DNA from: Streptomyces longisporoflavus
GTDB taxonomy: Bacteria > Actinomycetota > Actinomycetes > Streptomycetales > Streptomycetaceae
Direction of reading: 5' to 3'
DNA: 64,000 nt
NCBI RefSeq assembly: GCF_014649775.1
Contig: NZ_BMTR01000003.1
Location: 62,001-126,000 of the forward strand
Position numbers and translations under genes: made by a program
Shown here: positions 62,287 through 64,000 of the stretch, one piece after another
Layout of the letters: each line of letters begins with the position of its first letter
Position numbering within the stretch: position 1 is the first letter of the stretch
The notes under the pieces: generated by a model
What the model saw: the letters and a program-made list of their open reading frames with translations, nothing else
Told to the model about the DNA's origin: nothing
Database searches by the model: none

Positions 62287-63189
62287 TTGAGCACGCACGC
62301 ACCGCAGGCGGCGCACACAGCGCAGACGGCGACGCTGCCTGCGACGTTGGACGAGGCCGTGGAGGCGCTCGCCGCGATGCCCGCCGCCGTGCCCGTGGCC
62401 GGCGGCACCGACCTCATGGCCTCCGTCAACGCGGGCCTCCTGCGCCCCGCCGCGCTCGTCGGCCTCGGCCGCATCAGCGAGATCCGCGGCTGGCAGTACC
62501 AGGACGGTCACGCGCTGCTCGGCGCGGGCCTCACGCACGCACGCGTCGGGCGGCCCGACTTCGCCGCCCTCATCCCCGCGCTCGCCGCGGCCGCACGCGC
62601 CGCGGGGCCTCCGCAGATCCGCAACGCGGGCACCCTCGGCGGCAACATCGCCACCGCGGGCCCCACCGGCGACACCCTGCCCGTCCTGGCCGCCCTGGAA
62701 GCCGTGCTCATCATCGCGGGGCCCGGCGGCGCGCGCCGCGAGGTGCCCGTGTCGCACCTGCTCGCGGGGATGGACATGCTCCGGCCCGGCGAGCTGATCG
62801 GCTTCGTACGGCTGCCGCTCCTGCACGCCCCCCAGGTCTTCCTGAAGGCGACGGGACGGACCGGCCCCGGCCGCGCCACCGCGTCCGTCGCGCTGGTCCT
62901 CGATCCCGCGCGGCGCGGTGTGCGCTGCGCCGTCGGCGCCGTCGCGCCGATGCCGCTGCGGCCCCTGGAGGCCGAGCAGTGGGTCGCGTCGCTGATCGAC
63001 TGGGACGGCGAGCGGACGATCGTGCCGGAGGCGCTCACCGCCTTCGGCGAGTACGTCGCCGCCGCCTGCATCCCCGATCAGCCCCCGGCGGAGGACGGCT
63101 CCCCGCAGCCGCTGCCGCCCGCCGTACTGCACCTGCGGCGCACCGTCGCCGCGCTGGCCCGACGAGCACTGGGGAGGGCGCTGTCGTGA
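62287..63189 (+). CDS. FAD-binding subunit of a xanthine dehydrogenase-like enzyme
   Basis: A 300-residue protein of the CoxM/XdhB type. The FAD motif AVPVAGGTDLMASVNAG and the second, PQIRNAGTLGGNIATAGPTGD, are both complete. TTG at 62287 is preferred: it follows GAAGGGG and starts just before the domain. An in-frame GTG at 62239 is an alternative. It overlaps the 2Fe-2S gene by GTGA, and the molybdenum subunit should follow beyond the window. The natural substrate may be a purine or another aldehyde/heterocycle. Confidence 0.88.
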   Translation: MSTHAPQAAHTAQTATLPATLDEAVEALAAMPAAVPVAGGTDLMASVNAGLLRPAALVGLGRISEIRGWQYQDGHALLGAGLTHARVGRPDFAALIPALAAAARAAGPPQIRNAGTLGGNIATAGPTGDTLPVLAALEAVLIIAGPGGARREVPVSHLLAGMDMLRPGELIGFVRLPLLHAPQVFLKATGRTGPGRATASVALVLDPARRGVRCAVGAVAPMPLRPLEAEQWVASLIDWDGERTIVPEALTAFGEYVAAACIPDQPPAEDGSPQPLPPAVLHLRRTVAALARRALGRALS

Positions 63190-64000
63190 CCGACGAGCAG
63201 AACAACAACAACGGCGGCTGGCAGCCGCATCCGCAGGGCGAGTACGACTCGGACGCCACGGCGTTCGTGCAGCTGCCGGAAGGCGCGCTCGACTCCTTCG
63301 ACCACTCGCCGCTCGCCGCGCCCGGACACGGCTATGTGCCGCCGCAGATAACGGTCACCCCGACGAGCGCCGACGCGACCGACCCGGCAGCCACGGGCGT
63401 CTGGGCCATGCCGCCCGAGGTCACCGGCGTGCAGAACGTGCAGTGGCCCACCGTGGGCGAGGCAAGCGAGGCGGCCGGGCCCGCCGCCGGTCACGACGGC
63501 AGTGACGTACAGGAGCACGCGTACGACCCGCGGGCCACCGGGCAGTGGAACTTCCACGAGGCGGAGGAGCACGCGTCCGCCGCCCCGGCTCCTGCCGATG
63601 TCACCGGGCAGTGGTCGATCCCCGTCGCCAATGGTGATCTTCCGGATGAATCGGGCGAGTTCACCGCGTCGTCGCTCACCGCGCAGTGGGGCGGTACGCC
63701 GCCCGCGACGCTGCCGGGCGGAGCTCCGGCGCCGTGGGCGACCGGAGGCGCGGGCGCGGGCGCGCCGTGGTCGGAGCCGGCACAGCAGTCGCAGCAGTCG
63801 CAGCAGTCGCAGCAGGCGCACGTGGAGCCGCACCAGTACGTCGAGCCGCAGTCGCAGCCGTACGTCCCGCCGCACGAGCAGCACCCGCCGCACGAGCAGC
63901 ACCAGCCGCACCAGCACGTCGAGCCGCAGCCGTACGTCCAGCCGCAGCACCACGAGCCCGTGGTGCCCCCGGAGGCGTTCGTCCCCGAGGCGCCTGTCGC
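63186..64000 (+). CDS. 2Fe-2S subunit of the same enzyme, N-terminal disordered part (runs off window)
   Basis: GTG at 63186 overlaps the FAD-subunit stop; the frame is open to the right edge, 271 codons visible. What is seen is disordered: a Gln/Asn start (TDEQNNNNGGWQPHPQG), repeats of the form TGxW (TGVW, TGQW, TGQW, TAQW) and a Gln/His/Pro-rich region with SQQSQQ and PHEQHPPHE. I recall Streptomyces homologues with such a long tail before a C-terminal 2Fe-2S domain, which should lie outside the window. That identity is inferred from the neighbour, not from visible cysteines. Confidence 0.65.
   Translation, partial: MTDEQNNNNGGWQPHPQGEYDSDATAFVQLPEGALDSFDHSPLAAPGHGYVPPQITVTPTSADATDPAATGVWAMPPEVTGVQNVQWPTVGEASEAAGPAAGHDGSDVQEHAYDPRATGQWNFHEAEEHASAAPAPADVTGQWSIPVANGDLPDESGEFTASSLTAQWGGTPPATLPGGAPAPWATGGAGAGAPWSEPAQQSQQSQQSQQAHVEPHQYVEPQSQPYVPPHEQHPPHEQHQPHQHVEPQPYVQPQHHEPVVPPEAFVPEAPV

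Overview
The window is a high-GC actinobacterial chromosome segment, almost certainly Streptomyces. The evidence is strong GC bias at third codon positions, frequent GTG and TTG starts, many ATGA/GTGA translational overlaps, and a gene order (pkaA-pkaB-prfB ... ftsE-ftsX-S41 protease-smpB-ssrA ... matA-matB ... narK-nnaR ... sigU-anti-sigma-helD ... NAD malic enzyme-hup-murA) that I recall from the conserved core arm of the Streptomyces coelicolor chromosome, roughly the SCO2940-SCO2985 neighbourhood. That correspondence is from memory, not from a search. No tRNA, rRNA, CRISPR array or complete insertion sequence was seen; the only stable RNA is tmRNA.

Layout. 1-9238: a cell-surface polymer cluster with three very large CDP-glycerol glycerophosphotransferase proteins (two fused to family-2 glycosyltransferase domains), a GT4 glycosyltransferase and a TylF-like methyltransferase. 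9396-13019: a sugar ABC importer operon (lipoprotein, MalF-like permease with a large inserted loop, MalG-like permease; no ATPase gene). 13158-19892: an EssC/EccC-like FHA-FtsK ATPase divergent from two membrane Ser/Thr kinases (PkaA, PkaB). 20132-26710: translation and division genes (prfB, a LAETG sortase substrate, ftsEX, S41 protease, smpB, ssrA). 26932-28414: a coiled-coil/collagen-like membrane pair and a GC-rich degenerate repeat field. 28415-32344: a PBP4-type peptidase, an MFS pump and a divergent LysR regulator. 32511-37080: the MatA-MatB exopolysaccharide (PNAG-type) synthase operon with an acyltransferase.

37100-43371 is accessory: a reductase, an EamA exporter divergent from a MarR regulator with two matching palindromic operators, two secreted proteins of unknown function, a decayed DUF5753/DUF397 regulator containing a nested inverted repeat, and a DUF234-type ATPase behind a palindrome. 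43566-46252 is nitrate/nitrite assimilation (NarK transporter, NnaR regulator). 46192-51521 holds a DUF1772 protein, a CGNR regulator, the ECF sigma factor SigU with its anti-sigma factor, and a HelD-like RNA polymerase-recycling helicase. 51898-56207 is core metabolism and envelope (NAD malic enzyme, HU, MurA, YqgE). 56375-59812 is a compact five-gene cassette with a WXG100-like small protein and a large type VII-secretion-like protein that lacks a recognisable toxin domain, followed by three uncharacterised genes; this is the best candidate for an undescribed system. 59949-64000 has a DUF3039 protein, a GH20 hexosaminidase and the start of a xanthine-dehydrogenase-like operon whose 2Fe-2S gene runs off the window.

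The main functional theme is the cell surface: wall-polymer synthesis, PNAG-type glycan, peptidoglycan precursors and remodelling (MurA, FtsEX, PBP4, S41 protease), sortase-anchored and collagen-like proteins, and two elements related to type VII secretion. Domain names and functions are recognised by eye from sequence motifs; no database search was possible.
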